From positions 77,501 through 141,500 of the forward strand of contig CAUYUJ010014176.1 of assembly GCA_963575745.1 (NCBI GenBank): a DNA stretch of 64,000 nucleotides, in the 5' to 3' direction. Source of the stretch: Prorocentrum cordatum (Eukaryota > Sar > Dinophyceae > Prorocentrales > Prorocentraceae). Within the stretch, counting starts at the first letter, position 1, and each line of letters begins with the position of its first letter. This document shows positions 10,309 through 20,926 of the stretch, in pieces. The notes beneath the pieces are model-generated. The model had not been told where the DNA came from, did no database searches, and saw only the letters and a program-made list of their open reading frames with translations. The position numbers were made by a program, and so were the translations under genes.

Positions 10309-10992
10309 ATGATCGCTCTGTCTCTGGCGGATGTCGGGATCGCCCCCTGCCGCCTGCCAGGGCCCCCCGTGGTGACACTCGCCGCAGGTGCTCATGCGCT
10401 CGCAGTGGGCGCGGCGGCCCCCCCCGCAGGTGTCGCGGGAGGCGGTCTGGCTGGATTGGCCGTTGCCCGTGGCGGCGGAGGCGTCCGAAGTGGCGCTGCA
10501 GCAGGGGGGTCGCCCGCCGAGCCTGCGCCCGCCCCAGGCGCTGGGGTGGCGATGGCGCCCGCTGCCACTGGAGCCGCGGGCGGCTGGGCCCTGACGGCGG
10601 CATCCGCACTGGCCGCGGCGGCGCTCGGGGCGCCCGTTGGTGCGGTCGCCCTCCTCGTCGCGGCCGGGCTGCCGACCGCTGCGGCCGCCGCTGCCGCAGA
10701 CGCGCCAGGCGGCGACGCGCGGTTCACGGCTGTGGTCTGCGCCACCGACGGCGAGCGGGACAGGGAGTTCGGAGATGCGGTGTGGCAGCTGGTGGAGCCC
10801 CCTTTCGGGGACTGGCCGAATGCTGGGTCGTGCGCGCTAGTGTGGGTCGGAGTCTTCATCCACAGAGTCGCGGGCACCCCGCTGGCCTGGCATATGACGT
10901 GGCGGGCTGGCGAGAGCCCCAGCGATGACGAGCCTGGGGCCGACAACCACGAGTTCATGTACCACGAGTTCATGTACCGCATGTCCGCATAG
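10309..10992 (+). pseudogene. Retroelement leader domain (conserved dinoflagellate repeat protein)
   Basis: A 227-residue frame. The first 130 residues are Ala/Gly/Pro-rich. The last 90 contain a conserved-looking block: AVVCATDGERDREFGDAVWQ, LVEPPFGDWP, then GVFIHRVAGTPLAWHMTWRA. This block is characteristic, as recalled, of the N-terminal half of a multi-copy dinoflagellate retroelement protein. The frame ends at 10990-10992, and related sequence (KAIQTENERRRHQFESA) continues in another frame to about 11090, indicating a frameshift. The function of the domain is unknown; a structural or gag-like role is possible. Confidence 0.55.
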
Positions 10993-11499
10993 TTCGACCT
11001 TGGCGTCCAAAAAGGCCGTGGCCAAGGCGATTCAGACAGAGAATGAGCGACGCCGCCATCAATTCGAGAGCGCCTCCGACTTCATGGTGAACGAGCTCTT
11101 GTTATCCTGTCTCTCGTTCGGTCGTGGTCACGGCTGTGGGTCATCATCGTTGCGAATTGTCGCAGCGAAGCAGTAGTTGAAGAACGCGGCCATCGCAATG
11201 GAGAGGCCGAGAGCACAGAGGGCGTCCGCTGGCGGCGGCGGTGGCGGTCGAACAGACGGAGGAGGCCGAGAAAACCGAGGGGGGCAGAGGGTTGGCGGCG
11301 GGCGCGGCGCGTCCGCCGCGAAGTCATGAGCACCTCACTCGTGGGCGGCGTGGGAGCGGTGGGCCGTCCCTCAGAATCAGGATGCCGGCTTGGCGGCGGC
11401 CAGCTGCCATGGGCCTGGGGGGCGCCAGCGTGACTTCTTTCTGCTGCCGCTGCTGGGGGGTGGCGCATGCGTGCCCTCTACGTCGCAAGGCCGTCGCTC

Positions 11500-12043
11500 T
11501 CAGCGGCGGCAGGCCCTTCGCGTTCACCGTCGGACTCGTCTCGACGAAGCCATTGCGTCGCTCAATTCATTCCGCGGCTGCCGCAGCGCCGTTGGCAAAC
11601 CCGTCAACGAGTGCCAGCGTGTGGCCCTTGACAGTATGAACGCCGCTCTTCATCGATTGGGTCGGCAGCCTGACGTGTATGCAGAGGCGCGTGAGTGCGA
11701 GGGTGGAGCCCTCCGTGGCGTCTCGATCTACGGCGATCAGGCCCCGAACCCGCCAGTGCCGTACAACCGAGAGCTGATCTCATGGCCCGCCTCAGCTGGC
11801 CGCCCCGTGGATATATCTACATTGGTCGGCAGTTGCGCGGAGGGCGGTTGCGGAACTGGCGGAGCCATGTGCTTCAACCTTTGCAGGGGGCCGAGGAGGT
11901 TGTGGCGTCTGCGCGCCCCCGCGTGGCCTACTGCGATCGGAAACTTTCCGGCGATGTACATAGCTATGCAGTATTCTTGGGTCAGCTCCACGCCGGGGGG
12001 TGATCGTCTTCTCGGAGGCTGTGGACTTCAAGGGGTCTGTTAG
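11500..12043 (+). pseudogene. Retroelement pre-RT region
   Basis: Frame with RTRLDEAIASLNSFRGCRSA, QRVALDSMNAALHRLGRQP and YNRELISWPASAGRPVDIST. In the recalled dinoflagellate family this region sits just upstream of the reverse transcriptase and links it to the leader domain. Protein-like character is lost after about 11860 in this frame, and the RT starts in another frame at about 12000, so at least one frameshift separates them. No catalytic residues are expected here. Confidence 0.5.
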
Positions 12044-13225
12044 TTTGTTCTTCGTTCCCGAGAAGAACCGGGCACAGCGCGTCATTGTCGACGCGCGTAT
12101 CGCGAACTACTTCTTTCAGCCTCCTCCCAAGACGAGGCCCCCAACGGCGTCGGCCTGGAGCTCGCGGGGCGTCCCCGAGTCGGGCGCCTGCGTCGCCGCC
12201 GCCGACTTGGAGTGTGTTTTTTTACCGCGTGCGGCTGCCCGACGGCGCGGAGGACTACTTCGCGCTTCCAGTCGTCGACGCGACTTTCCTGATGGAGGCG
12301 GGTGCGACGGACCTCGCTTTCGAGCCAGGGCAAATGGTGACTGCCAAAGAGGTCGCGCTGTCGATGGGCTCCTCGTGGGCCTTCCATTTGTGCCGTGAGG
12401 TCTCGTCTACTTGTTGGCTGCGCGGTGGCGTCGACCCGTCCGGCGTCGTCATAGACGGGCAGGTCGGCGTCCGCCTGGGCCCTGCGCGGCCTGTCGCCGC
12501 GGGCGCCTGCGTCGACGACGTTGCCGCCGTTAGCGCGGCGCCAATGGCCGCCGACGTCCTGCTCTACACCCTGGTGGCGGGCCTCAGGGGCGCTGGCTTG
12601 GTAGTCCACGAGGTCTGCGAGGCCTCTGCCACCGTCGAGTTCTTCGGGCTGCATCTGCTCGACGGCGTCGCGCTCGCCGTCGAGGCGCGGAACGTCTGGG
12701 GGCTGCGAGCTGCCATCGAGTCCCTGCTGAGGAGGAGGTGGACCACGGGCCACGCGCTGCGAGCCGTCTTGGGTCGCGTCGCGTGGGCCGACCTGCTCCG
12801 CGGTGACGACGCTGCGCGCCTGCTGCGCTTTCGTCGAGACTTTCGGCGGCCGCGCGGGGCGCCTGTGGGGCTCCGCCGCCGGTGAGCTCGAGGTGGTCCG
12901 CAGCCTGCTGCCGGCGCTGCAGTCCGACGTCGCCGCGGGGTGGCGCGGCGCGGCCGCATGCCGCGTTGCAGCGCCCAGAGAGCTCGGCGCGGCTTGGTGG
13001 CGGCTGCCCCCCGACGAGGTGGCGGGCTGCGGGCGATTCTCGGAGCGCTGGCAGTTCGAGGTCGCCGGCGGACAGGCAGCCCGCGCGCGGTCTCTTGCGG
13101 CGGGGTCGGCGGCCGAGCAGCAGTCGGTAAAACATGAGGAGACTCGTGGTCCCCGCAGTGCGCGCGACGCCCTCGCCTCTCGGGATCCTCCGGCACCTGT
13201 CGTGGCATCTCTGCAGGCCGAGTAG
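12000..13225 (+). pseudogene. Reverse transcriptase, frameshifted
   Basis: The first frame gives a typical RT entry (SVSLFFVPEKNRAQRVIVDA, ANYFFQPPPKTRPPTASAW) and motif A start (CVAAADLE). At the T-run near 12215-12223 the frame slips by one base. The second frame (to 12885) continues FYRVRLPDGAEDYFALP and carries the catalytic motif ACVDDVAAV near 12510, with both aspartates kept, then EFFGLHLLDGVALAV. A second shift near 12830 leads to GELEVVRSLLPALQSDVAAG and CGRFSERWQFEVAGG, typical of the RNase H-proximal tail of this family. No complete RNase H domain was recognised. The two shifts and loss of a single frame argue for a pseudogene. Confidence 0.7.
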
Positions 13226-13979
13226 ATCCCCGTTCAGTTGGGCCTCCAGCTCCCCGTCAGCCAGGTCTTCTCAGGCACGTTGTCTCTCGCGGACTCCAGG
13301 GGGGTCTCAGGCGCGGACGGGCTCGCGCAGGACCGCGGCGGGGCCCTCGTGGGCCCGAATGGCTTCATCGTTAGTTTCGACGAGGCGCCCTCCGCGACTG
13401 CTGACAGCCCTGGGTGGAGGCCCGCGGCGGCCGTCGAGGTCTCGGGCGGGGCTGACATCCTGTTCTTGGCGGGGGGGGCCCTCTGCCCGGCCCATCGTCA
13501 TTTTCTTCGGGGCTCAGGCAGCGCAGGGCGACGGCTCCGGGTGCGGATTGATAGTCCGCCGCTCGCTCTCGGTGTGGTCTAGGGGGGGCCGGAGTAGGCG
13601 CCTGCGGCGTTGTCTTGGGCGGGCGTGTGCTCTCTCGGTTGCGTCGGGCTCGAGGCCCCGCGCGCGGTGGGTGGCTTCCGAACGGGGCCCCTTCTGACGC
13701 CGTCGGCCAGGGCCGACGTGGCTGGTTCAGCGGCCAGCGGGAGCTGCGCGGGCCGTTGCCGAGACCTGCCGGCCTCAGTGGTGGCATGCATGCTGGGCTC
13801 CAACGGCGCCGCGGCGGTGCGGGGCCCGCGCGCGCCGCGCGCCGTGTCGGCGGCGGCCCAGAGGCTGTGGCTGACGCCCATGGCGACCGCAGAGAGGCCA
13901 GCCATGCCCGGGCTCGTTCGGCCGCAGACTCTGGCCTTTCGCCCCAGCGCTGAGCGGGGCTACCGCCCGCGCCACCTGG

Positions 13980-14480
13980 CCCGCGCGGGGCGCGTCCGAG
14001 GAGCTCGACGCCGTGGTGGCCCAGGCCTGCTTGAACCATTGCCAGCTGGGGGCCACGTGCAACATGGGGGCGCGGTTGCTGGCGGTCACCTCGCGCGTGG
14101 GCCCTTCGAGATTCAAGAAGGCCGGGGCGCTCCTTCCTCGGGCCTCGAGGACGTCGGCGGGCTGGGCGTGGCGTTCGCCGCGCAAGGCGAGGCCGCCCCA
14201 GCCGTGGGCCGCAGTGCGCGCAGTCGTGGGGTGGCTGATCGACCCTGGGCAGCTCGGCGTGGCGCGCTGGATCGCGATCGCGTTCGCGGCCCGCCCGAGG
14301 CCGGTCGAGGCCGAGGGCTTGACGCGCAAGAGCCTGGCCCCTCCGACGCCAGCGGCGGACGAGAGCTATTCGAGGTGGGGCCCCCCGCTGCGCCCGACCG
14401 AGGGCTTAGTTTTCGCCGCCCCTGTCGAGACGGACTTGGTGGCGCTCCTCGAGCACGGCTTCGGCAGAGTGTGGTTCCTG
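13980..14480 (+). pseudogene. Tyrosine-recombinase-like segment
   Basis: One frame reads MVAQACLNHCQLGATCNMGA, LPRASRTSAGWAWRSPRKAR and PQPWAAVRAVVGWLIDPGQ, resembling the core-binding half of retroelement tyrosine recombinases. It is followed by RPVEAEGLTRKSLAPPTPAA, which resembles the box I arginine region (RPsEal.L). The box II HxxR and the catalytic tyrosine region were not found between 14480 and 14680, so the catalytic half appears lost or scrambled. Position between RT and methyltransferase-like segments supports the identification. The family assignment is from pattern memory only. Confidence 0.45.
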
Positions 14481-14679
14481 GTGCGGGTGCCAGCCTCGGC
14501 GCCCCACGTGCTGGGCCCCGCGCCGTCCGCGGCGGGCGGGAGTTTGCAGGGGCAGCTGGCCGCGCGCCGATGATCGGCCCCGCTGGGCTGGGCGCCGCGC
14601 CCGCAGCTGCTGGCGATGAGCTGCGTGGGCGGCGTCTGAGGCGGCGGCTCAAGGCGGCGCTCTGCGGGCGTCGGCTACG

Positions 14680-15057
14680 GCCAGTGGTGCTGGAGCTCAT
14701 TGCCGGCTCAGGTCAGGCAGCCTGGTCGAGACTGCGAAGCGGCTGCGGCTGGTGGGATTTGACTTCGATCTCCGCCATGGCGCCGCCGAGGACCATCTGC
14801 GTGCTGCCTTCTGCGTGCACTCAAGGGGTGGCTGGCCGCCCGTGTGGCAGGCGCAGTTTGGCTGGGAACGCCTTGCACGACCTGGGCCCGGGCGCAGAAG
14901 GGGCCCCCTCAGAACGCGGTCCCACCCGATGGGCCGCGCGGGGTTGCTTCCGCGTGAAATGGGAAAGCTTCGCATCGGCAACAGATCTTTTAGTGTGAGT
15001 TGTGACATTACCGAACGGTGCATTGAGCTTCGCATCTCACATTTTCTTAAACAATAG
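14680..15057 (+). pseudogene. Methyltransferase-like segment of the retroelement
   Basis: The motif VVLELIAGSG at about 14686-14712 resembles an AdoMet-binding motif I. A frameshift follows at once; the next frame reads ETAKRLRLVGFDFDLRHGAA, then RRRGPLRTRSHPMGRAGLLP and KLRIGNRSF, ending at 15057. The order (glycine-rich motif, then acidic LVGFDFDL, then GxxPLRSxSHPMG-type block) matches a methyltransferase-like domain recalled from dinoflagellate retroelement proteins. The catalytic PC or DPPY motif was not identified, so activity cannot be inferred. Confidence 0.45.
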
Positions 15058-15480
15058 AAAACCTTGTGGGGTCGTTGTTATAGCACGCCAGGCGGGTGAA
15101 GCGGTTGCCCATGGTTCTTTCGGCTCAGGTCGTCACGTTAGACTGCTGCAAATGCGGCGCCCCGTGGCGAAAGCGAACCTCTGTTGCAGCCTGGAACACT
15201 GTCAATCTGCAGTCCCTTAATGGGCGCTGCAGTGGTCGTCGCGGCCACTGCTCCAGGGCGCAACTGCCGTGCGCTATCGTGTCTGGCCGCTGCGACGGTG
15301 TTCGTCTTGCCGCCCAAGCTGCCGCCTATATCCGCTTCGTTTTTGCAATGCTTTGGCTCGTCTCATCGAACAGTCGGTGCCCAGTCGCCCTCATGCATGT
15401 ATGCTCGATATTTGTTGTCGTTAAGCCTGCGTCGTAAGTTTTGTCTTTTCGTCGGCCTATCGGCCAGTCCCATCCCGTTT
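15058..15480. other. Retroelement 3' region, no gene recognised
   Basis: Unique-looking sequence between the methyltransferase-like segment and a direct repeat pair. Short frames only. Confidence 0.5.
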
Positions 15481-15498
15481 GAGTGTTTGGAGTTCTGT

Positions 15499-16045
15499 GT
15501 GTGCCGTTGCCGCCTCGCCTGCGTGCTTTGTCGCCTCGATGGCGACCGCGCGCCCTCGTGCGCCTGGCTCGTTCCCGCGCGAGACCGTTGGAAAACAGGG
15601 GCGCTCCTTCGGCCGGGCCGGCGCCCTTCCGCCCGACCCCGCCGCTCGTGGCTGTCCTTCGGAAGTGGAGGTGGGCTGTCGGTTTTTTTATGAAACAGTT
15701 TACGTAGTTGTAACATGAGATGGCCACGCGGTGACTCGATCGTCGCCGCGGGGTGCTCAAAGTGCACCCGCGCGCAGGCCGCCCTGGATTTGTTCTTTGA
15801 TTTTTATGCCCTTTGATCCTCTTCGTCCCGAGGGATTATGTGTGTGCCGTTGCCGCCTCGCCTGTTTGCTGTGTCGCCTCGATGCCGACCATGTGCCCTC
15901 ATGCGCCTGGCTCGTTCCCACGCGAGACTGCTGGACAACAGGAGCGCTCCTTCGGCTTGGCTGGCGCCCTTCTGCCCGACCCCGCTCCGTTCGTCTTCTG
16001 GATGGTCGCTCTTGGCTTGCCCTCGGAAGTGGAGACGGGCTATAT
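15499..16045 (+). repeat. Two direct copies of a 180-205 bp repeat
   Basis: Copy 1 at 15499-15680 and copy 2 at 15841-16045 share gtgtgccgttgccgcctcgc, cgcctggctcgttccc, gcgctccttcggc and ctcggaagtggag. They are 342 bp apart and straddle the right direct terminal repeat of the retroelement. Confidence 0.85.
15680..15733 (+). repeat. 3' direct terminal repeat of the decayed DIRS-like element
   Basis: Partner of 10003-10055, same orientation; see that entry for the shared words. Confidence 0.6.
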
Positions 16046-16130
16046 GCGCACAAATATATGTATGTATGCATATATATATACACATATAAACATATATATA
16101 TGTATGTATGTGCATATATATATACACAGT
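16040..16130. repeat. TATA/TATG-rich microsatellite
   Basis: Alternating tatata and tatgta words with a near-palindromic arrangement around 16070-16125. Confidence 0.85.
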
Positions 16131-16179
16131 GTTGGCCTCCAGCCAGTGCTGCCTATCCGGGGCGCTCCTGGTAATTATG

Positions 16180-16626
<447 letters not shown>

Positions 16627-16674
16627 ATCGTGGCAATGGCCATGTGGCCATTTTGGGCGTCGTTGGACCGATCT

Positions 16675-17115
16675 TTCGGTGATTCGGGGCTTTCTGGGCC
16701 GTCTTGAGGGCCTCGTGGGGCCCTGTTGGCCCGTCTTGGGCCTCTTTTGGACTCGAAGGAGTCATGCGGGAACATTCTGGGTCCCCAGAGGACGCGCGGG
16801 GGGCCTAGAGAAATATGAGAGCTTGGGGTCCGGGCCCATTGAATCCTCAGGCTTGTGGACTGAGGCTCAGGGGATTGAGCAAGTTTCCTGGGGGAGCCTC
16901 TTGGGGGTCGTTTTGGGACCTATTGGGGCCTCTTTCGGGCCTCCTCGGGGCCTCCTGGGGGCTTTCTGGGGGCCTGTGGGCCCCCCCGCCCCCGAACATC
17001 AAATGCGTCGGGAATGGCGCCCCCTCCCCCCTTCTAGAGCCTCCTGGGGGCTTCTTGGGGGCCTGTGGGCCCCTCCACCCCCGAGCACTGAATGCGTCGG
17101 GAATGGCGCCCCACC
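16675..17115 (+). repeat. Degenerate CTTGGGG/GGGCCT minisatellite
   Basis: Irregular repetition of gcctcctgggggctt and cccccgccccc blocks. The unit gcctcctgggggcttcttgg plus cgggaatggcgcccc occurs twice (about 16950-17030 and 17035-17115). Same family as 24930-26360. Confidence 0.75.
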
Positions 17116-17187
17116 CAACCCGCCTTGCAGAGTGAAGCTTGAGCGAGCTCAAGTCCACGATATCAGAAACTCGCACGCCAGGTCGGC

Positions 17188-17200
17188 GGACATATATATT

Positions 17201-17235
<35 letters not shown>

Positions 17236-17259
17236 GTACATATGACATGTGTATCTATA

Positions 17260-17292
<33 letters not shown>

Positions 17293-17386
17293 GCCTGCCT
17301 GTCTGTGTGTATGTATGCATGTATGTATGTATGTATGTATGTATGTATGTATGTATGTATGTATGTATGTATGTATGTATTCACGC
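17188..17386 (+). repeat. TA, GTCT and GTAT microsatellites in series
   Basis: (TA)n at 17190-17240, (GTCT)n at 17258-17300, (GTAT)n at 17308-17385. A second GTAT array occurs at 56545-56665. Confidence 0.97.
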
Positions 17387-17414
17387 ATAGATATAAACAC
17401 ATATACACATTCAT

Positions 17415-17787
17415 GCACGTTGACGACCTTTTTGAAGCTCATTGGAACAGAAGACCGAGAAGCACAGCACATCAGTCCAGTAATCAGTCGCTCCATATCA
17501 GGGCGGCGCCAGGGCGCGAAAATACTTGCGCGAATATCATCGCGCATCGAACATATTGGAATTTCGCCGCCGTGCACATTGCTAACCTGCCTGCCGAGAG
17601 GTGGCTATCTCGTGTTCTTGCATGGTCACATGCCGGAAACAAGTCCCAAGGGAAATCGCGGAAGACGTGGGAATCCGATGCCCAGTGCTCCTGCGACAAG
17701 TACGGGATCGGTGACTGGAGAATAGCTGCCAAAGACGCACACTTCATTCCTGGACATGTACGGCAGGATATTATCTTCACCACATGA
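17415..17787 (+). pseudogene. LINE reverse-transcriptase C-terminal fragment
   Basis: An open frame that begins inside the GTAT array but becomes protein-like from 17415 (VDDLFEAHWNRRPR). It contains AAVHIANLPAERWLSRVLAW followed by NKSQGKSRKTWESDAQ, a pattern (histidine/leucine helix, then WxxxvLxW, then basic KSRGRPrxxW) typical of the C-terminal end of many LINE reverse transcriptases. It ends at a stop at 17785-17787. The catalytic domain is missing; the fragment is cut off by the microsatellite at its 5' side, as expected for a 5'-truncated insertion. Confidence 0.5.
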
Positions 17788-17799
17788 GCGCCTGCTAGT

Positions 17800-18060
17800 T
17801 TTCACCTGCCTGTGCCCCGAACGGCCGCCCCTTCGCGGGCACATAGGCTTGACCTTGACCTTGACCCAATCGCGCATCGCGGGGCGCGATGCCCGAAGCT
17901 AGGCGGCCTGGGCAGAGAGCGTCGATCGCCCGCAGGACGCCGCGGCGGCCTCCGCCTCCGGCGGCGCCGCGGTGGCCTCCGCCTCTGGCGGCGGCGCCGC
18001 CGCGGCCGCCGCGGCCGAAGAGGCGGCGCGGGTCTGTGTGTGGGGGAATTTACCAATGCA
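17800..18060. other. GC-rich spacer with GGCGGC/GCCTCC low complexity
   Basis: Repeats of cctccgcctccggcggc between 17940 and 18020. No gene seen. Confidence 0.6.
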
Positions 18061-18065
18061 ATCGC

Positions 18066-19070
18066 GGGGGGAGCGTTTCCTCCTCCTCCTCCCTTCCCCA
18101 TCCTCCCTCCTCCGCCTCTTCCCCCCCCCCCCCCTCCTTCTCCCTCTCCTCATCCTCCTCCCTCCTCCTCCCCATCCCCCTCCCCCCTCTCCCCCTCCTT
18201 CTCCCTCTCCTCATCCTCCTCCCTCCTCCTCCTCCTCCTCCTCCTCCTCCTCCGCCCTTCTCAGTCTCTTCCATCCTCCCCTCTCCTCCTCCTCCTCCTC
18301 CTCCTCCTCCTCCTCCTCCTCCTCCTCCTCCTCCTCCTCCCCCTCCTCCTTCTCCTCCTCATCATCCTCCTACTCCTCCCTCCTCCTCCGTCCCCCTCCC
18401 CGTGCCGCTGCTGCTGAGGGCTGTCTCAGTCTCCCACATTCCTTCTCCTTGTGAAAAGCTCCTCTCTGCACCCCGAGGCGTGTCGTTAGGGCGGGCCTGG
18501 CGCTTCGCCCGAGACTTCCTCACTATTTATGATCCTTTAATTGAACATCTGCGAGAGTTTCACGGATGGAGGGCGGGCCGTTTTCAAAATGTGGCCCTCG
18601 CTTCAGTACCGCGCGCATTCTTTTGCAACGCTTGCAAGAGTTTCACGGATGGAGGGCGGGCCGCTTTCAAAATGTGGCCCTCGCTTCAGTACCGCGCGCA
18701 TTCTTTTGCAACGCTTGCAAGAGTTTCACGGATGGAGGGCGGGCCGTTTTTAAATTTAGGCTCTCGCCTTAACACCGCGCGCATTCGTTTCAACGATTCG
18801 CAAGAGTTTCACGGATGTAAGGCGGTCCGTTTTCAAAATGTAGCTCTCGTCTGAGCGCCACACATATTTGCTTATTGTTAATGTCCAAGAACGAGTGTCT
18901 GGGCACGATGTCGGATTGTCTCGACACACGAGTTATCTTGATTCGTGGTGTCGAAGTCCGAGTATTGGTGTTCTGGCGCGATTGAGGACCGTCCAGAAGC
19001 CACGGTAACGGTGATTCGCGGCATTGAACTCCCAGGAGTGGTGTTCTGGCGCAGTTCAGGATTGTGAAGG
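18066..19070 (-). repeat. Composite macrosatellite, inverted copy
   Basis: Reading left to right: TCC array (module C reversed, 18066-18400), module B reversed (18460-18540, with cgcttcgcccgagacttcctc), four module A repeats reversed (starts 18555, 18638, 18721, 18804, exact 83-bp steps), then module D reversed (18860-19070, ggtgttctggcgc). The order is the mirror image of the 1-6 kb copies. Confidence 0.9.
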
Positions 19071-19440
19071 CCTTGCGGCCCTTGCCGCCGACCCTGAAGG
19101 CGGGACCTCTTCTGGAACCCCCGCCGGCGCCCCCCCCGGGACCCGCCTGGACCCCAGAGGGGGGCTGTATTGACCCAGGACTACCCTCCCTCACCACAGG
19201 CGGGGCCTCCCCTAGGACCCCCTTCCAGGACCTCCCTCGCACAGAGGGGACCCTCCCCCGTATCCTCTTGTCCACAGGCAGAGGGGGACAGAAAAGGGGA
19301 GGGGGGGGCGCCGGGACCACGGGGGGGGCGGTAATCTGACCCAGGATCTCCCCCCGTACACCCCCCATACCCTTTCCGTCCCCCGAGGATCGACTTAACT
19401 ACGACGTTTGTTTTCTCTGTTGGTTCTTTGGGACTGGCGA
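19071..19440. other. CCC/GGG-rich spacer, no gene seen
   Basis: Irregular ggacccccctccagg-type words around 19100-19360; proline-rich frames are compositional. Confidence 0.5.
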
Positions 19441-19469
19441 CAACGACGATGAAGACGATGACAGCGTCT

Positions 19470-19814
19470 CACACGCCGAAGGGTCGGTGGATTTTCAAAC
19501 GGTTGTCTTCCAACGGGGTACTTCCCTCAGTGACAATGAAACCTTGTGTGGGGCCTGTGAAGAGGGAACTTGGAAGCAGGGTTTCTTGCAATGCCGCTGA
19601 TGAGTTTTGGGTTTGCAGCGGTCCTCCTCCTCCTCCGCCTTGTCCTCTTCCTCCTCCTCCTCCTGCTCCTCCCTCTCCCCCTCCCCCGCCCGAAGTGGCG
19701 CGGCCCGAGCAGACCAGGCTTTCACTCTCGGAGTCTCGGAGCCTCCTGTCCCTACCCCTCCTCAGCGCGGTGGTGCTCCTGCTGCTGCTGCTGCTGCTCC
19801 CCCCCTCCTTCTGC

Positions 19815-19860
<46 letters not shown>

Positions 19861-19912
19861 CCTCCTCCTCCTCCTCCTCCTCCTCCTCCTCCTCTCTTCT
19901 TTTCTCCTGCGT
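19470..19912 (-). repeat. Second inverted partial macrosatellite with CTG and CTC arrays
   Basis: Bases 19485-19620 are module D reversed (ggttgtcttccaacggggtac, gggtttgcagcggtcc), followed by TCC-rich module C reversed, a gcggcccgagcag stretch, then (CTG)n at 19780-19860 and (CTC)n at 19861-19893. Confidence 0.75.
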
Positions 19913-19914
19913 GT

Positions 19915-20226
19915 TAGGAGGCAGCCTCACTGCATTGGAGAAGTCGTCCACCACCAGCGGGAGGGCCAATATTGCGAGGCTGGGACTTCTACATGCCCGC
20001 TGCTTGGGGAGTCGATCTTCGGGACCCCGGGAGGGGGTCGATGTGGAAATGCGTATGGCATCCGAACGCGTTGGAGAGTGGCAGAGTGGTATCGAAGACG
20101 CCTACGGCGAATCACCGCCGTTCCCTGCCTTTCAGGGTACGCCTACGAGGTAAAAAGTTTGGGCAAAGTTCGGCCACGCTATTGGATCATGCGTTCTCTC
20201 TAGCTGTCGTGGAAGTCCTTCGGTGA
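19915..20226 (+). other. Coding-like segment of unknown nature
   Basis: A possible acceptor (cctgcgtgttag) at 19917 follows a pyrimidine tract. Three frames stay open for most of the segment; one ends at 20226 and reads MRGWDFYMPAAWGVDLRDPG then LPFRVRLRGKKFGQSSATLL. Composition differs from flanking arrays. No family is recognised and the correct frame is uncertain. Confidence 0.25.
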
Positions 20227-20229
20227 ACA

Positions 20230-20400
20230 CGCTGGGGAGGAAGGGGAGGAGGAGGAGGAGGAGGAGGGAGGAGGAGGAGGAGGAGGAGGAGGGAGGAGGA
20301 GGCGGAGGAGGAGGAGGGAGGGGGAGGGGGGGGAGGGGGGAGGGGGAGGGGGAGGGGGAGGGAGTGAGGGAGGGAGGGAGGGAGGGAGGAGAGGAGAAGG
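20230..20400 (+). repeat. GGA array passing into GGGA array
   Basis: (GGA)n at 20240-20320, then (GGGGGA/GGGA)n to 20395. Confidence 0.95.
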
Positions 20401-20926
20401 ATCTATGGATCGAGCTCTGGGGCCGAGTTCGGGGGTGACGCCTACTCTAGATGAGAATTCGAGGCGTTCTACTCCAGCTCAGCCTAGCTGTGTTTGCTTT
20501 ATGACTGGGGGAGCTGTCGTCAAGTGACGCTCGGGCCCTTCCCGCACCGTCTCTCCCTCTCCCCCACGCAGGGGGCTTGCGGGCGGGGTGGCACCCGCCC
20601 TCACGGACGCTCACTCGTCTGCTGCCCTCGACCTTTACCCTTGACTCGCCCCCTTCGGGTTTCTTCGGGGGGCGTCTCGGGGGGTAGGGGAGGACGGTGT
20701 ACCAGGAAGTATTCTGGAAAAAGCGGCCCCCGAATCTGAAAAGTTCGGACGTGGCCGTGTTAAGCCTTTGGGGTAGCCTACCTCTCTGAACCAATTCTCG
20801 GAATCTGGCGCTAGTCTGGAAAACTCTTGGCACCGCTGTCGGAGCGTTTCCAACTCGCACCCGGTTCAATCTAATTGTATTCTTGTCCAAGGCTGAACTA
20901 GGCTGCTCATAGCCTACGCTTGGCGT
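20401..20926. other. Downstream flank of the minus-strand LINE
   Basis: Lies 3' of the LINE reading on the minus strand and may be its untranslated tail. A 147-residue minus-strand frame at 20447-20890 is Arg/Pro-rich and not recognised. Confidence 0.4.

Larger units (their letters stand above)
10003..15733 (+). mobile_element. Decayed retroelement with RT, recombinase-like and methyltransferase-like segments (DIRS-like)
   Basis: All recognisable segments lie on the plus strand: a conserved leader region (10309-10992), a pre-RT region (11500-12040), reverse transcriptase (12000-13225), a tyrosine-recombinase-like segment (13980-14480) and a methyltransferase-like segment (14680-15057). Segments change frame several times, so the copy is dead or the assembly contains many indels. 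The combination of RT, tyrosine recombinase and methyltransferase with short direct terminal repeats is known from DIRS-superfamily retrotransposons. Assignment to DIRS is inference; the individual segments resemble a repeated dinoflagellate protein family recalled from memory and not searched here. Confidence 0.6.

Noticed and set aside
13610-14998. 462-residue plus-strand frame as a single gene
   Set aside because: Only short parts show family-like motifs. The recombinase-like and most methyltransferase-like motifs are in other frames, so the long frame reflects high GC.
16640-16662. Third DinoSL relic (gtggccattttgggcg)
   Set aside because: Only about 12 contiguous bases agree and the leader start is missing; chance or decay cannot be separated.
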